Below the pieces are notes generated by a model. It was given only the letters and a program-made list of their open reading frames with translations, did not search any database and was not told where the DNA came from. This document shows positions 31,519-40,305 of a stretch of DNA of 64,000 nucleotides, one piece after another. Every line of letters begins with the position of its first letter. The stretch's first letter is position 1. The DNA comes from Prevotella sp. GTDB lineage: Bacteria > Bacteroidota > Bacteroidia > Bacteroidales > Bacteroidaceae. Both the position numbers and the translations under genes were made by a program. The stretch covers positions 1 to 64,000 of the forward strand of contig JAFPVW010000137.1 of the NCBI GenBank assembly GCA_017395215.1, read 5' to 3'.

Positions 31519-31989
31519 TCAGAACTTTGCCATCTTGATGGCCACCACGGCACACTCGTCGCCTTTGTTGCCCAGCCGGCCGCCTGCACGGTCCTTGGCC
31601 TGCTGCAGGTCGTTGGTGGTGAGCAGTCCGTAGACCACGGGGATGTTGTTCGTAGCGTTCAGGCGGGCAATACCCTGAGTGACACCCTGACAGATGTAGT
31701 CGAAGTGAGGCGTTTCGCCGCGTATGACACTACCCAGGACGATGACGGCGTCATAACCGTCGTTAAGCGTCATCTGGTGAGCACCGTAGATGAGTTCGAA
31801 CGAACCGGGGACGGTCTTCACGTGGATATTCTCGGGCAGTGCGCCATGACGTTCAAGCGTGCTGACGCAGCCTTCGAGCAGTGCTCCGGTGATTTCGGGG
31901 TTCCACTCGGCCACGACGATGCCGAAGATCATGTTCGACGCGTCGGGGACACTTGCGGTATTATATTCCGACAGATTCTTTGTTGCCAT
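31519..31989 (-). CDS. ribH: 6,7-dimethyl-8-ribityllumazine synthase
   Basis: 156 residues with all lumazine synthase landmarks: [12 protein letters not shown] near the start, [30 protein letters not shown] (catalytic His), [20 protein letters not shown], and [11 protein letters not shown]. It makes the substrate of RibE. The start overlaps the stop of the upstream TPR gene by one base (TAATG), so the two are translationally coupled. Confidence 0.97.
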   Translation of the reverse strand: MATKNLSEYNTASVPDASNMIFGIVVAEWNPEITGALLEGCVSTLERHGALPENIHVKTVPGSFELIYGAHQMTLNDGYDAVIVLGSVIRGETPHFDYICQGVTQGIARLNATNNIPVVYGLLTTNDLQQAKDRAGGRLGNKGDECAVVAIKMAKF

Positions 31990-32669
31990 TACTTTGCAGA
32001 GGCACGTTCAATGTAAGCGTCAATGGTCTGGTAGGCCATCGAGTTGAAGTACTTGTCCTTGATGGTCTGATAGAGCTTCAAGGCCTCGTCCTTCTTGCCC
32101 TGGCTCTCCAGGATTTCACCGGCCTGAATCAGGAAGGTGGGCGACAGCGAGTTGTTGTCGGCAGCATCGGCAGCCTTCTTCAGCAGGCTGACAGCCTTGT
32201 CGAGCTGGTTGAGGTGGGCATAGACATTACCCAGAGCACCGGTGGCAGCGGGCGAAATCATCTGATCGTCACAGCCGTCGAACTTCTCAATATAGTTGGC
32301 TGCCTCCTGCCACTTGTTCAGCTGGGCGTAGCTCAGTCCGGCATAGAGGTTGGCCAGGTTACCGGCGTCGCCACCCAGTTCAGCGGCCAGCTTGACAAAG
32401 CCGGGGAATCCCGTGCTGTCACCCATCAGGGCTTGGTCGAAGCGGGCGTTAGCGAAATACTCCTGACCCTTGGCCAGTGCGGTGTTTGCCTTCACGGCCT
32501 TAGGGCCGGCTACATAGGTCTGATAGAGCGACCAACCGCCGATGATTACCACGAGGGCAACCACGGCTGCGATGATTTGTTTCTGATACTTGAGGAAGAA
32601 AGCCTCATGCTTGTTGAGCGTCTCCTCCATAGGGGTCTGAGCGCTCTTCTGATTGTTTTGTTTTGCCAT
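31989..32669 (-). CDS. Membrane-anchored TPR protein (YfgM-like)
   Basis: 226 residues. A cytoplasmic N-terminus is followed by one transmembrane helix (about 36-55, [18 protein letters not shown]) and then four or so TPR-like helix pairs ([60 protein letters not shown], and a last pair near [18 protein letters not shown]). Similar proteins (YfgM) assist periplasmic chaperones or the Sec translocon. Coupled to ribH downstream; promoter at 32710-32717. Confidence 0.9.
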   Translation of the reverse strand: MAKQNNQKSAQTPMEETLNKHEAFFLKYQKQIIAAVVALVVIIGGWSLYQTYVAGPKAVKANTALAKGQEYFANARFDQALMGDSTGFPGFVKLAAELGGDAGNLANLYAGLSYAQLNKWQEAANYIEKFDGCDDQMISPAATGALGNVYAHLNQLDKAVSLLKKAADAADNNSLSPTFLIQAGEILESQGKKDEALKLYQTIKDKYFNSMAYQTIDAYIERASAK

Positions 32670-32709
32670 TATTTGAATATTTTTTTACTACTCTATGAAA
32701 ATTGCGGGG

Positions 32710-32717
32710 CAAAGTTA
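32710..32717 (-). promoter_or_regulatory. -7 box TAACTTTG for TPR-ribH operon
   Basis: Core 41 bases before ATG 32669. Confidence 0.65.
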
Positions 32718-32780
32718 CAAAGAATTTATGAATTAAGGTGTAATAATTAGGAATTTTTTCGTTTTTTACCGCTAAATTCG

Positions 32781-32788
32781 TAACTTTG
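32781..32788 (+). promoter_or_regulatory. -7 box TAACTTTG directly before recF
   Basis: Only four bases separate the core from the GTG start of recF, so the transcript probably starts at the start codon. Confidence 0.7.
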
Positions 32789-32792
32789 CAGC

Positions 32793-33884
32793 GTGATTCT
32801 CGAAAAGCTGTCGATTATCAATTACAAGAACATCGCCGAGACGACGCTGGAATTGTCGCCAAAGACGAATTGTTTCATCGGGCATAATGGTGCAGGAAAG
32901 ACCAATGTGCTCGACGCGGTTTACTATCTCTCTTTCTGCCACTCGGCCTCCAACCCCGTCGACTCGCAGGTCATCCGCCACGGACAGGATTTCCTCATGC
33001 TCGAGGCGGCCTATCAGGACAGCCAGCCCATTACCGTCACCTGCGGCATGAAGCGCGGGCAGAAGAAGCACTTCAAGCGCGACAAGAAGGAGTACCGCAA
33101 GCTGTCGGAGCACATCGGACTGATTCCCATCGTGCTTATATCGCCTGCCGACACCTATTTAATTGAAGGAGGCAGCGAGGAGCGGCGCCGACTGATGGAC
33201 GTGGTCATCGCCCAGCTCGACCGCCTCTACATGGACTTCCTCAACCGCTACAACAAAGCCCTGCAGCAGCGCAACACCCTGCTGAAACAGGACGAGGAGC
33301 CCGATGCCGAGATGATGAGCATCTTCGAAGAGCAGATGGCTGCTGCGGGCGAGGAGATCTACCGCCGCCGTAACGACTTTGCCGAGGCGCTGGCGCCGCT
33401 GTTCCAGCAGTACTACCAGCGCATCTCGGGCGGCCACGAGCAGGTGTCGCTCCGCTACGTGAGCCACTGCCAGCGCGGCCCGCTGCTCGAGGTCATTCAG
33501 CGCGACCGCTGGAAAGACCGTGCCATCGGCTACTCCCTGCACGGCGTCCACCGCGACGACCTGGAAATCATGCTCGACGGCCACCCCATGAAGCGTGAGG
33601 GCTCGCAGGGTCAGCAGAAGACGTTTGTCATTGCCCTGAAGCTGGCTCAGTTCGAGCTTATCAGGCGTTCCAAGCAGACGGCTCCCCTGCTTCTGCTCGA
33701 CGACATCTTCGACAAGCTGGACGCCCGGCGCGTCGAACAGATTGTCAGTCTGGTCTCCGGCGATGATTTCGGCCAGATATTCATCACCGACACCAACCGC
33801 GAGCACCTCGACAAGATTCTGTCGGCCTCGTCGAACGATTACAAGATCTTTCACGTCGACGACGGAGAAATCAATAGTAAATAG
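32793..33884 (+). CDS. recF: DNA replication/repair protein RecF
   Basis: 363 residues from GTG 32793. The start MILEKLSIINYKNIA agrees with the family N-terminus, which supports it. Walker A GHNGAGKTN; signature region REGSQGQQKTFVIALKLAQ; Walker B and D-loop LLLLDDIFDKLDARRVEQIV; DTNREHL. It loads RecA at single-strand gaps. The promoter core ends four bases before GTG, which predicts a leaderless message. DUF721 follows after an AT-rich repeat, as is common in Bacteroidota. Confidence 0.96.
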   Translation: MILEKLSIINYKNIAETTLELSPKTNCFIGHNGAGKTNVLDAVYYLSFCHSASNPVDSQVIRHGQDFLMLEAAYQDSQPITVTCGMKRGQKKHFKRDKKEYRKLSEHIGLIPIVLISPADTYLIEGGSEERRRLMDVVIAQLDRLYMDFLNRYNKALQQRNTLLKQDEEPDAEMMSIFEEQMAAAGEEIYRRRNDFAEALAPLFQQYYQRISGGHEQVSLRYVSHCQRGPLLEVIQRDRWKDRAIGYSLHGVHRDDLEIMLDGHPMKREGSQGQQKTFVIALKLAQFELIRRSKQTAPLLLLDDIFDKLDARRVEQIVSLVSGDDFGQIFITDTNREHLDKILSASSNDYKIFHVDDGEINSK

Positions 33885-33942
33885 AAAATTGAAAATAGAA
33901 AATTGTAAATCGAAAATAGAAAATCGTAAATCGTAAATAACT
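33876..33942. repeat. AT-rich 7-8 bp degenerate tandem repeat
   Basis: Runs of GAAAATA, GTAAATC and AAATCGT between recF and the DUF721 gene. Similar stretches lie at 29353-29394 (before ribE) and 57238-57268 (before cobQ). Confidence 0.65.
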
Positions 33943-33948
33943 ACAGCA

Positions 33949-34239
33949 TTGTTTCGCAGAGACGTCAAAGAAATCAAGGACCTGATACTCCGCAACCTGC
34001 GGCAGCAAGGGTTGGAAATGCCACTCCTACAGAAGCGGCTCGTCGAGGCATGGCCCGAGGTGGCAGGCCCCACCGTCAGCCAGTACACGCTGAACGCCTA
34101 CATCCTCAACCAGACGCTCTATGTCCATCTGAGCGTCCCCGCACTCAGGGCCGACCTCGCCATGCGGCGCCAGGAGTTCGTCGGCCGCCTCAATGACCAC
34201 GTCGGCAGTCAGGTCATTGCCGACATCAAGTTCTGTTAG
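33949..34239 (+). CDS. DUF721/DciA-like protein
   Basis: 96 residues from TTG 33949; there is no ATG near the conserved start MFRRDVKEIKDLI. The family core is seen in PLLQKRLVEAWPEVAGPTVS, LYVHLSVPALRADLAM and LNDHVGSQVIADIKF. DciA proteins recruit the replicative helicase in bacteria without DnaC. Its position directly after recF fits this replication context. Confidence 0.9.
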   Translation: MFRRDVKEIKDLILRNLRQQGLEMPLLQKRLVEAWPEVAGPTVSQYTLNAYILNQTLYVHLSVPALRADLAMRRQEFVGRLNDHVGSQVIADIKFC

Positions 34240-34275
34240 CAACAACAACATTTATTTATATAACCTGAAGCTAAG

Positions 34276-35736
34276 ATGAAAAAAAACGAACTGAAACCTG
34301 CCGTTGTCTTCGAGCAGTTTGCGAAGATCAACGAGATTCCCCGCCCTTCGAAGCGCGAGGAGAAAATGATTGAGTACTTAAAGAACTGGGGCGAGAGCCG
34401 CGGACTGGAGACCAAGGTCGACGAGACGGGCAACGTCATCATACGCAAGCCCGCCACCAAGGGCTACGAGCACCTGAAGACGGTCATCCTGCAGAGCCAC
34501 ATGGACATGGTGTGCGACAAGCTCGTCGACGTGGAGTTCGACTTCGACCGCGACCCCATCAAGACCTATATCGACGGCGAGTGGCTGACGGCTGAGGGCA
34601 CCACCCTCGGTGCCGACGATGGCATCGGCTGCGCCATCGAGCTGGCTATCCTCGACAGCAGCGACATCGAGCACGGCCCCATCGAGTGCGTCTTCACCCG
34701 CGACGAGGAGACCGGACTGACGGGTGCCGAGGGCATGAAGGCCGGCTTCATGACGGGCGACTACCTCATCAACCTCGACTCCGAGGACGAGGGCGAGATC
34801 TTCGTCTCGTGTGCCGGCGGCCGCAACACCCAGGCACAGTTCACCTTCCAGCGCGAGGAGGCTCCCGCCGGCTCGTTCTTCCTGCGCGGCCAGCTGAAGG
34901 GTCTCATCGGCGGACACTCCGGCGACGACATCAACAAGAAGCGCGCCAATGCCATCAAGGTGCTGGGCCGCTTCCTCTTCCAGACCATGCGCCGCTACGA
35001 CAACGTGCGCCTGGCCCAGTTCCACTCGGGCAAGCTCCACAACGCCATTCCCCGCGACGGTGAGTTCATCATCGCCGTTCCCAACGACGTGAAGGAGAAC
35101 GTGCGCGCCGACTGGAACGTGTTCAGTGCCGAGGTCGAGGACGAGTTCCACGTCACCGACACCCAGATGCAGTGGCTCATGGAGAGCGCTGAGGCACAGA
35201 CGGTTATCGAACCGCAGGTAGCCCGCAACTTCGTGTGGGCCATCCAGGCCGTCGACAACGGCATCTACGCCATCTGCCAGGACGAGGCCCTCGGCGGCAT
35301 GGTCGAGACGTCGAGCAACATTGCCAGCATCCACACCACCGAGACGACCATCGACATCCTGTCGAGCCAGCGCTCCAACGTCATGTCGAACCTCGACAAC
35401 ATGTGTGCCACCATTCAGGCCACGTTCGAACTGGCCGGTGCGAAGGCCGTCAGCAGCGACGGCTATCCCGCCTGGAAGATGCGTGCCGACTCCAAGCTCA
35501 CTGAGATTGTCGTCGCCACCTACAAGCAGCTGTTCGGCAAGCAGCCCGTCGTCCGCGGCATCCACGCCGGACTGGAGTGCGGCCTGTTCTCCGAGCGCTA
35601 TCCCAACCTCGACATGGTGAGCTTCGGCCCCACCCTGCGCTTCGTCCACACGCCCGACGAGCGTCTGCACATTCCGACCGTCCAGATGGTCTGGGACCAC
35701 CTGCTCGCCATCCTCAAGCAGATTCCGGAGAAGTAA
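34276..35736 (+). CDS. pepD: Aminoacyl-histidine dipeptidase (M20 family)
   Basis: 486 residues, the normal length of PepD. Zinc ligands and catalytic residues: LQSHMDMVCD, TTLGADDGIGCA, FTRDEETGLTGAEGM, LINLDSEDEGEIF, IGGHSGDDI and, near the end, GIHAGLECGLFSE. A cytoplasmic dipeptidase (carnosinase-like). It is followed by a clear terminator (35751-35793). Confidence 0.97.
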   Translation: MKKNELKPAVVFEQFAKINEIPRPSKREEKMIEYLKNWGESRGLETKVDETGNVIIRKPATKGYEHLKTVILQSHMDMVCDKLVDVEFDFDRDPIKTYIDGEWLTAEGTTLGADDGIGCAIELAILDSSDIEHGPIECVFTRDEETGLTGAEGMKAGFMTGDYLINLDSEDEGEIFVSCAGGRNTQAQFTFQREEAPAGSFFLRGQLKGLIGGHSGDDINKKRANAIKVLGRFLFQTMRRYDNVRLAQFHSGKLHNAIPRDGEFIIAVPNDVKENVRADWNVFSAEVEDEFHVTDTQMQWLMESAEAQTVIEPQVARNFVWAIQAVDNGIYAICQDEALGGMVETSSNIASIHTTETTIDILSSQRSNVMSNLDNMCATIQATFELAGAKAVSSDGYPAWKMRADSKLTEIVVATYKQLFGKQPVVRGIHAGLECGLFSERYPNLDMVSFGPTLRFVHTPDERLHIPTVQMVWDHLLAILKQIPEK

Positions 35737-35750
35737 CATTAAGGAGTTCA

Positions 35751-35793
35751 AGGGCCGCTTCCACTTATATATTAAATAAGGTGGAGCGGCCTT
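35751..35793 (+). terminator. Terminator after pepD
   Basis: AGGGCCGCTTCCACTTAT pairs with ATAAGGTGGAGCGGCCTTT over about 17 bp (one bulge), ending in CTTT. Confidence 0.75.
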
Positions 35794-35861
35794 TCTGCAA
35801 AAAATTTGCGAGTCGAGAGAAAAAAGTTGCAAAAACATTTGGAGGAATCAAAAAAAATTCG

Positions 35862-35869
35862 TACCTTTG
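35862..35869 (+). promoter_or_regulatory. -7 box TACCTTTG for tRNA operon
   Basis: Core about 50 bases before tRNA-Ser; a TTGC lies about 33 bases upstream. Confidence 0.65.
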
Positions 35870-35917
35870 CACCCGCAATCAAGGAGATAACCCCACGGTT
35901 TGCAGCTAATGAAATCC

Positions 35918-36004
35918 GGAAGGATGGGTGAGTGGCTGAAACCAGCAGTTTGCTAAACTGCCGTACGGGTTCCCGTACCGGGGGTTCGAATCCCCCTCCT
36001 TCCG
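35918..36004 (+). tRNA. tRNA-Ser (GCT)
   Basis: Acceptor GGAAGGA/TCCTTCC, anticodon stem-loop CAGTTTGCTAAACTG with anticodon GCT, long variable arm (GTACGGG...CCCGTAC) and T-arm GGGGGTTCGAATCCCCC. Class II tRNA reading AGC/AGU. Confidence 0.95.
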
Positions 36005-36030
36005 CAGGGGTCTTCTATGGTTGCTTGGAT

Positions 36031-36102
36031 GGTCGATTCATCTAATGGTTAGGATACAAGATTCTCAATCTTGGCATAGGGGTTCGATTCCCCTATCGAC
36101 TA
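36031..36102 (+). tRNA. tRNA-Glu (CTC)
   Basis: Acceptor GGTCGAT with ATCGACT, D-arm TCATCTAATGGTTAGGATA, anticodon stem-loop CAAGATTCTCAATCTTG (anticodon CTC) and T-arm AGGGGTTCGATTCCCCT. It lies 26 bases after tRNA-Ser. Confidence 0.94.
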
Positions 36103-36115
36103 CAGAACACGAAAA

Positions 36116-36147
36116 GAGCTTCAGAGTTGATCTGGAGCTTTTTTTAT
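36116..36147 (+). terminator. Terminator after the tRNA pair
   Basis: AGCTTCAGA-GTTGA-TCTGGAGCT (one G-T pair) followed by seven T. Confidence 0.8.
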
Positions 36148-36159
36148 TACCAGCAAGTT

Positions 36160-39100
36160 ATGGACTTAAAGACATTAGTAATAGCAACGGTTGCACTGAT
36201 AACGGCCACGTCGGCTTCTGCCTCACGGAAGCGCGCAACGACCGGCCCCCAGCAGCTCGTCATCAACGAGATCATGGCAGCCAACGTCGACGAATACATC
36301 AGTCCGGCCTTCAACTTCGACGGTTGGATGGAGCTCTACAACCCCACCTCCGAGAACATCCCACTGGCGGGCCTCTACCTGAGCGACGACGAGTCGAGCC
36401 TGAAGAAGTGGCGCATACCCGAGTCGGTAGGCAGCCTGCAGGCCGGGGGCTTCCGCGTCATCTGGTTCGACAGCAACGGCATTGAGCCCAAGAACGCCTC
36501 GTTCAAGCTCGATGTCGACGGAGGCACCATCTACCTGAGCGACACCTCCGGCCGATTGCTCCTCAGTCAGTCATACCCCAAGAGCATCGAGCGCGTCAGC
36601 TATGCCCGTACCACCGACGGCGGCGACCGCTGGGGACTCACTGCCATGGCGTCGCCCGGAGCCAGCAACAGCCGCAGCGCCTTCGCCGAGCAGCAGCTCA
36701 GCGCGCCCGTCGTCGACCAGCCCTCGCAGCTCTACGAAGGCGTGCTGACCATCAACGTCGGCATTCCCCCCGGCTGCACTCTGCGCTTCACCACCGACGG
36801 CTCACTGCCCACGATGGACAACGGCGAGACCAGCCAGTCAGGGCAGTTCACCATCAGCGACAAGAACGTCAACTACCGCTTCCGCCTCTTCGCCGACGGC
36901 CTGCTGCCCTCGCGCGTCACCACCCGCTCCTATATCTATCGCAACAAGCCCTACATGCTGCCCGTCCTCTCGGTGGTCAGCGACCGCCGCTTCCTCTACG
37001 ACGACTCCATAGGCGTCATGCAGAAAGGCCACAACGGGCGCCCCGGCAACGGCCAGTCGACGCCCTGCAACTGGAACATGGACTGGGAGCGCCCTGTCAA
37101 CTTCTCGTATATCGACCCGAACAACGAGATGGTGCTCAATCAGGACGTTGACCTCGAGATGTGCGGCGGCTGGAGCCGCGCCTGGACGCCCCACTCCTTC
37201 AAGCTGAAGGGCACCAAGGAGACGGGCGGCAACAAGAACCTGCCCTACCCCTTCTTCGAGCAGAAGCCCTACATCCGCAACCGCACCATCCAGGTGCGCA
37301 ACGGCGGCAACGACACCCAGTGCCGCTTCAAGGACCCCGCCCTGCAGTACATCGTCGAGACCTCGGGCCTCAACATCGACTGCCAGAGCTACCAGCCCGT
37401 CCATGAGTTCATCAACGGCCGCTACATCGGCGTCATGAACGTGCGCGAGCCCAACAACAAGCACTACGTCTATGCCAACTACGGATGGGACGACGACGAG
37501 ATCGACCAGTTCGAGATGTCGCCCGACTCAGGCTACGTCCAGAAGTGCGGCACCCCCGACGCCTTCGAGGAGCTCGTCGACGTGCTCTCGCCCGACGCCG
37601 CCAACAGCGAGACCTACAGCGAGATTTGCCGCCTGCTCGACATCGACAACTACATCAACTACATGGCCACCGAGTTCTACCTCGGCAGCACCGACTGGCC
37701 CCAGAACAACGTCAAGGCGTTCCGTCTCAGGGACGGCGGCCGCTTCCGCTTCATACTCTACGACCTCGACGGCACCTTCGGCACCAACGACCCGTTCAAC
37801 AACTTCATCAACAAGGAGTACTACTACTTCGACCAGCTCTACCCCACCTCGCTCGGCCGCCGCTGGGACCAGATTCGCATCGTCACCCTCTTCTGGAATA
37901 TGATGCAGAACGACGAGTTCCGCCGCAAGTTCATCGATGCCTACTGCATCATGGGCGGCAGCGTGTTCGAGGCCAGCCGCTCCACGTCGATCATCAACAT
38001 GCTCTTGAACCGTGCCAATACAGCCATGGCCCTCAACAGCGGCTCGGCCACCAGCACGGCCACCAGCATACGCTCATCGCTGTCGTCGCGGCTCAGGACC
38101 GCCACCTCGGCACTACGTCGCTTCTGGAAGATGGGCCTCGACGACCAGACCCCACAGAACGTCACCCTGAGCAGCAATGCCCCTGGCGCCCAGCTGCTCA
38201 TCAACGGCACACAGGTGCCAACAGGGCGGTTCCAGGGCAACCTCTTCGCCCCCGCCACGCTCAAGGCCGTCGCCCCCGCCGGCTACGAGTTCGAGGGCTG
38301 GCTCACCACCGGCGGCAGCCGCCCCGCCATGCCCAAGGGCAGTTCGTGGGATTATTACGACAAGGGCTCGCTCGACGGCAAGAACTGGACCGCCGCCAGC
38401 TTCCCCGCCGCCGACTGGAGCAAAGGCAAAGCCCCCTTCGGCTACGGCAAGGACGGCCTGGCAACGACCCTCGACTACGGCTCCGACAGCAACAACAAGC
38501 GCCCCACCGCCTACTTCCGGACGACAGTCAAGCTGGAACAGGCACCCGCCGCGGCCGACCTCTTCACCCTTAACTTCACCGTCGACGACGGCGTCATCGT
38601 ATACGTCAACGGCATCGAGGCCGGGCGCTACAACATGCCATCGGGCAGCGTCGGCTTCAACACCTTCGCCCAGTCGTATGCCCCCAACAATCCTGATGAG
38701 GCAACGATGACCCTTGACCCCAAGCTCTTTCACAGAGGTAACAACAGCATCGCCGTCGAACTGCACAACAACAGCGGCAACTCCTCCGACCTCTACTGGG
38801 ATGCCGAGCTGGCCATGACCGTCAGCAGCGACATGTCGGCCACCTATTCCCGCGAGCCGGAAATCCAGCTGCCCAAGGGCGATAACGTCATACTCACCGC
38901 CAGCTACCGCCAGCTCAACGCGCAGGAGCGGCAGTCGGCAGGCATCACGCCCGTACGCATCAACGAGGTAAGCGGAGCCAACAGCATCTTCATCAACGAA
39001 TACCAGAAGAAGAACGACTGGGTGGAACTCTACAACACCACCGATGAGGAAATCGACGTCGAGGGCATGTACCTGACCGACGACCTCAGCAAGCCCGACA

Positions 39101-39693
39101 AATACCAGATCACCCGCCAGAACACCAATGCCAACACCCGGATTGCCCCACATGGCTACCTCCTCGTCTGGTGCGACAAGCTCGAGACCACCTCGCAGGG
39201 GCTCCATGCGTCGTTCAAGATCGGTGCCGAGGGCGGCGTGCTGGCTCTCGTGGCTGCCGACCGCAGCTGGGTTGACCACTTCTACTACGGTGCACACGAC
39301 GGCAACCAGACCGTAGCGCGCTATCCTGACGGTGCATCCACCGTCTACACCACCAACGTGCCCACCATCGCCCGCGCCAACATCCTGACCAGCTACATGC
39401 AGGAGGTGAAGCAGCAGCCCGGCGGCATCGTCGGCGTCGACGCCCTGCTGGCCTCCGACGGCGACTTCCGTCTGCGCTACGGCTCGCTGCAGCTCATCGT
39501 CAAGAGCGACGACAGCGCCACCGCCCAGATTGACATCTACACCACCGACGGCCGTCTGGCCTGCCAGTCCGCCACAGTCCTCTCCGCAGGCAAGGCCATG
39601 CTCAGTGTCGCCCACCTGTCTGCCGGCTTCTACATTGCCCGCGCCACCGACGATGCCGGCCGCCGCGTCAGCTGTAAGTTCGCAGTCCGTTAG
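36160..39693 (+). CDS. CotH/lamin-tail surface protein with T9SS tail
   Basis: 1177 residues from ATG 36160 (MDLKTLVIATVALITATSAS); an earlier in-frame start at 36127 falls in the terminator stem and is unlikely. Domains: signal peptide; lamin-tail domain (about 29-120); chitobiase C-terminal-type fold (about 188-262); CotH kinase-like domain (about 268-675; VMNVREPNN near 426, FILYDLDGTFG near 532); InlB-like module (from about 680); a jelly-roll carbohydrate-binding-like insertion (about 735-905, RTTVKLEQ ... VYVNGIEAGRY); second lamin-tail domain (about 935-1080); and a type A T9SS sorting tail (about 1110-1177: IDIYTTDGRL ... GFYIARATDDAGRRVSCKF). The tail predicts secretion and anchoring at the cell surface. 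Paralog of the protein at 60, but the carbohydrate-binding insertion sits in a different place. Confidence 0.92.
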   Translation: MDLKTLVIATVALITATSASASRKRATTGPQQLVINEIMAANVDEYISPAFNFDGWMELYNPTSENIPLAGLYLSDDESSLKKWRIPESVGSLQAGGFRVIWFDSNGIEPKNASFKLDVDGGTIYLSDTSGRLLLSQSYPKSIERVSYARTTDGGDRWGLTAMASPGASNSRSAFAEQQLSAPVVDQPSQLYEGVLTINVGIPPGCTLRFTTDGSLPTMDNGETSQSGQFTISDKNVNYRFRLFADGLLPSRVTTRSYIYRNKPYMLPVLSVVSDRRFLYDDSIGVMQKGHNGRPGNGQSTPCNWNMDWERPVNFSYIDPNNEMVLNQDVDLEMCGGWSRAWTPHSFKLKGTKETGGNKNLPYPFFEQKPYIRNRTIQVRNGGNDTQCRFKDPALQYIVETSGLNIDCQSYQPVHEFINGRYIGVMNVREPNNKHYVYANYGWDDDEIDQFEMSPDSGYVQKCGTPDAFEELVDVLSPDAANSETYSEICRLLDIDNYINYMATEFYLGSTDWPQNNVKAFRLRDGGRFRFILYDLDGTFGTNDPFNNFINKEYYYFDQLYPTSLGRRWDQIRIVTLFWNMMQNDEFRRKFIDAYCIMGGSVFEASRSTSIINMLLNRANTAMALNSGSATSTATSIRSSLSSRLRTATSALRRFWKMGLDDQTPQNVTLSSNAPGAQLLINGTQVPTGRFQGNLFAPATLKAVAPAGYEFEGWLTTGGSRPAMPKGSSWDYYDKGSLDGKNWTAASFPAADWSKGKAPFGYGKDGLATTLDYGSDSNNKRPTAYFRTTVKLEQAPAAADLFTLNFTVDDGVIVYVNGIEAGRYNMPSGSVGFNTFAQSYAPNNPDEATMTLDPKLFHRGNNSIAVELHNNSGNSSDLYWDAELAMTVSSDMSATYSREPEIQLPKGDNVILTASYRQLNAQERQSAGITPVRINEVSGANSIFINEYQKKNDWVELYNTTDEEIDVEGMYLTDDLSKPDKYQITRQNTNANTRIAPHGYLLVWCDKLETTSQGLHASFKIGAEGGVLALVAADRSWVDHFYYGAHDGNQTVARYPDGASTVYTTNVPTIARANILTSYMQEVKQQPGGIVGVDALLASDGDFRLRYGSLQLIVKSDDSATAQIDIYTTDGRLACQSATVLSAGKAMLSVAHLSAGFYIARATDDAGRRVSCKFAVR

Positions 39694-39890
39694 AGCCTGC
39701 ACTTCCTGCACCGAGCCTCATTATCAGCAAGCTAGAACTGCCGGAACCTGCACTGGAACCTGCAACTCCGTCGGGCCGCCGCCATTGAGGTCGATTTATG
39801 CGACGGAAACATCAACGCCAAACATTTGGGATATTCTTTGCAAGCAAAGCGACCATAGGTCGAGCACTTGGTTAATTCATATTAACGGCG

Positions 39891-39898
39891 TAAATTTG
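39891..39898 (+). promoter_or_regulatory. -7 box TAAATTTG
   Basis: Core 50 bases before ATG 39949; TTG lies about 19 bases upstream. Between the CotH stop and here only short direct repeats (GGAACCTGCA twice, near 39749 and 39762) are seen. Confidence 0.6.
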
Positions 39899-39948
39899 TA
39901 TAGCTTTTAGAGGCAAAAGGATAACATTATACATTTAAACTATAGATT

Positions 39949-40260
39949 ATGGAAAAGATTATCAAACTATGCATTAAGGTGCTCGAATACACAAAGGAGC
40001 ATAACATGAAAATCTCAGAAGAAGATTTCAAAAAGATATGTGGCAAATACACGGATGCCGTATTAGCCGAGTTACACAGCAAAAAGGTTGGTACTTACGT
40101 CAGTGGGTATAAATCAATCTGGTCTATAAGGCAAGACAATATAGAACTGGCTCTCACAAACTATAAATCAATGGTGAAGGAGAACAATGGCTCACTTTGG
40201 AAATGGATTGTCGGTCTAATTATTTCTGCAGCAGGTGTTATTTCTGCAATCTTGTGTTGA
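39949..40260 (+). CDS. Small tail-anchored protein, unknown
   Basis: 103 residues, AT-rich. A helical N-terminal part (MEKIIKLCIKVLEYTKEHNM, KISEEDFKKICGKYTDAVLA) with a winged-helix-like spacing is followed by a C-terminal transmembrane helix (WKWIVGLIISAAGVISAI) and no signal peptide: a likely C-tail-anchored membrane protein. Not recognised as a known family. Convergent with the next gene. Confidence 0.75.
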   Translation: MEKIIKLCIKVLEYTKEHNMKISEEDFKKICGKYTDAVLAELHSKKVGTYVSGYKSIWSIRQDNIELALTNYKSMVKENNGSLWKWIVGLIISAAGVISAILC

Positions 40261-40305
40261 AAACGAAGAAGTTTGGGATTGGAAAACCACAATCCCAAAC
40301 TTTAC

